In this document: piece after piece, positions 12,420 through 13,679 of the stretch
Layout of the letters: each line of letters opens with the position of its first letter
Position numbering within the stretch: position 1 is the first letter of the stretch
Assembly: GCA_045546975.1 (NCBI GenBank)
Contig: JAZQDV010000002.1
Span: forward strand, 1 to 13,679
From: SIG480 sp045546975
GTDB taxonomy: Bacteria > Bacillota > Clostridia > Oscillospirales > JAAYXM01
Reading direction: 5' to 3'
DNA: 13,679 bases
Translations under genes and position numbers: made by a program
Notes under the pieces: model-generated
Seen by the model: only the letters and a program-made list of their open reading frames with translations
The model's database searches: none
Told to the model about the DNA's origin: nothing

Positions 12420-12860
12420 TTAGACCACCTCGACCTTCCCTCCGGCGGCCTCTATCTTTGCCTTTGCCGTTTCGGAGAAAGCATTAGCTTTTACTGTAAG
12501 CTTCTTTGAAATCTCTCCGGAGCCGAGAACGCGAAGGCCGTCTTCAGCCTTACGTACGAGCTTCTTGGAGAGCAACTCTTCGATACCTACTGTTGCGCCA
12601 TCATCGAATGCATTGAGAGCGCTGATGTTTACTATTGCGTACTTCTTTGCAAAGATATTGTTAAAACCACGTTTCGGGAGACGTCTGGTAATAGGCATCT
12701 GACCGCCTTCGAATCCGATACGGACACCGCCGCCGGATCTTGCGTTCTGACCCTTATGACCTTTTCCCGCTGTTTTGCCATTGCCCGAGCCGGGACCCCT
12801 GCCCTTTCGCTTTACTTCAGAAACAGAGCCTGCTGCGGGAGATAATTCGTGCAGTTTCAT
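12420..12860 (-). CDS. rplO: 50S ribosomal protein L15
   Basis: The 146-residue protein has the L15 start MKLHELSPAAGS, the glycine/arginine-rich RNA-binding extension KRKGRGPGSGNGKTAGKGHKG followed by GFEGGQMPITRRLPKRGF, and a globular C terminus ending KIEAAGGKVEVV. L15 is a late-assembly protein of the large subunit. GGAGG precedes the ATG. It lies 15 nt after rpmD and touches secY. Confidence 0.98.
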   Translation of the reverse strand: MKLHELSPAAGSVSEVKRKGRGPGSGNGKTAGKGHKGQNARSGGGVRIGFEGGQMPITRRLPKRGFNNIFAKKYAIVNISALNAFDDGATVGIEELLSKKLVRKAEDGLRVLGSGEISKKLTVKANAFSETAKAKIEAAGGKVEVV

Positions 12861-12875
12861 AGCTACACCTCCCTA

Positions 12876-13055
12876 TTAAACTTCTTCGACCTTGACAAGA
12901 TAAGAGATCTGAGCTATCTTGCCGCGAGTCTGCGCATTGTCAGGCTGCACTGTTACGTTATTGACCTTCTTAAGGCCAAGCGATTTGGCGGTGGCAATGT
13001 GCTTATCTATTCTGCCAACCAAACTCTTGGTAAGCGTTATTTTGAGTTGAGACAC
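12876..13055 (-). CDS. rpmD: 50S ribosomal protein L30
   Basis: This 59-codon gene starts with GTG, 8 nt after AGGAGG. The product reads MSQLKITLTKSLVGRIDKHI, then a second half with SLGLKKVNNVTVQ, DNAQTRGKIAQISYLVKVEEV. That is the full bacterial L30 pattern. It lies between rpsE and rplO as expected, and its ribosome binding site follows the rpsE stop directly. Confidence 0.96.
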   Translation of the reverse strand: MSQLKITLTKSLVGRIDKHIATAKSLGLKKVNNVTVQPDNAQTRGKIAQISYLVKVEEV

Positions 13056-13070
13056 GACTTTGCCCTCCTA

Positions 13071-13574
13071 CTAATCTTGAATTTCGGCAACTGCTTTTCC
13101 GCGAAGAAGTGCAACTTCCTCCGCATTGCGAAGAGACTTAAGTCCTTCCATTGTAGCCGTAACAACGTTCTGCGGGTTGTTTGAACGCAAGCACTTTGTA
13201 CGAATATCGCGAATGCCTGCTACTTCGAGTACCGCACGAACGGGACCACCGGCGATAACACCGGTACCGGGAGCTGCCGGCTTAAGAAGCACCTTGCCTG
13301 CACCAAATACGCCTGTTACTTCGTGCGGGATTGTTGTGCCCAAAAGCGCGATTTTTACCAGGTTCTTTTTTGCATCTTCAATACCCTTGCGGATAGCATC
13401 CGGAACTTCAGCAGCCTTGCCAAGTCCGAAACCTACTGTACCCTTGCCGTCACCGACAACTACGAGTGCAGCAAACTTAAAGATACGACCACCCTTAACG
13501 GTTTTTGATACTCGGTTAAGAGATACGACCTTTTCCTGAAACTCATCGTTTCTTTCTTCAAATCTTCCTGCCAT
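13071..13574 (-). CDS. rpsE: 30S ribosomal protein S5
   Basis: The 167-residue product shows the S5 N-terminal domain (EFQEKVVSLNRVSKTVKGGRIFKFAALVVVGDGKG) and the C-terminal domain with GPVRAVLEVAGIRDI and SNNPQNVVTATMEGL. S5 lies at the mRNA entry region and affects decoding accuracy. Length is normal. A GGAGG site precedes the ATG. It is 21 nt after rplR and in the standard spc order. Confidence 0.98.
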   Translation of the reverse strand: MAGRFEERNDEFQEKVVSLNRVSKTVKGGRIFKFAALVVVGDGKGTVGFGLGKAAEVPDAIRKGIEDAKKNLVKIALLGTTIPHEVTGVFGAGKVLLKPAAPGTGVIAGGPVRAVLEVAGIRDIRTKCLRSNNPQNVVTATMEGLKSLRNAEEVALLRGKAVAEIQD

Positions 13575-13595
13575 AAAAATCTTACCTCCTCCCGA

Positions 13596-13679
13596 TTAAA
13601 ACTGAAGTCCGCCCTCGCGAGCGCCTTCTGCAAGTTCTTTTACACGTCCGTGGTAAACATAACCGCCGCGGTCAAAAAC
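13596..13679 (-). CDS. rplR: 50S ribosomal protein L18, C-terminal end (partial)
   Basis: The last 27 codons of L18 run off the right edge of the window. They read FDRGGYVYHGRVKELAEGAREGG and end in Phe, the conserved C-terminal signature of L18, which binds 5S rRNA in the central protuberance. Position just before rpsE in the spc operon agrees. The start is outside the window. Confidence 0.95.
   Translation of the reverse strand, partial: VFDRGGYVYHGRVKELAEGAREGGLQF

Overview
The window comes from a spore-forming Clostridia-type Firmicute, most likely a gut Oscillospiraceae/Ruminococcaceae-like lineage. The evidence is the gene order of the spc/alpha ribosomal operon, zinc-finger forms of S4, L36 and adenylate kinase, strong GGAGG ribosome binding sites, and spore-formation genes (cotJABC, bofA). 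The genus is inference.

Layout. (1) Positions 1 to about 2613 are one end of an integrated element. It holds an AT-rich array of about 95-nt dual-hairpin repeats, a compact multi-branched structure, a 71-codon gene, and a 541-codon large serine recombinase reading rightward. (2) The recombinase runs into the spore-coat operon cotJABC (minus strand) and splits cotJC exactly after its 63rd codon. The first manganese-catalase metal ligand (Glu35) stays on this side; the Glu-Glu-x-x-His stretch and everything after it are missing. The rest of cotJC is not in the window, so the far end of the element lies to the left. (3) Positions 3400 to 6068 are a sporulation-flavoured segment. It contains a YaaL-like/bofA pair, a 34-aa Asn/Cys-rich membrane peptide gene, a candidate C-rich small RNA with its own sigma-A promoter and terminator, a BofC-C-terminal-like membrane protein, and a PRK06851-like P-loop ATPase. 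Several of these genes have plausible mother-cell (sigma-E or sigma-K) promoter motifs. (4) Positions 6069 to 13679 are the end of the spc operon and the alpha operon on the minus strand: rplR (partial), rpsE, rpmD, rplO, secY, adk, map, a KOW RNA-binding protein gene, infA, rpmJ, rpsM, rpsK, rpsD, rpoA, rplQ. It ends at a bidirectional terminator shared with the convergent ATPase gene.

The most interesting reading is that the element is a skin-like intervening sequence in cotJC. A serine recombinase sits at the end of an element that interrupts a mother-cell spore-coat gene precisely at a short core (TGTACC), next to bofA, whose family controls pro-sigma-K activation. If the rest of cotJC lies at the other end in the same orientation, excision in the mother cell would rebuild the gene. 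This fits the sequence seen here, but the left end is outside the window.

Other points worth attention: the small RNA candidate at 4301-4400, the structured region at 512-630, the covarying tandem hairpin array at about 14-372, and two short genes not obvious from length alone (rpmJ at 8960-9073 and the 34-aa peptide at 4077-4181).
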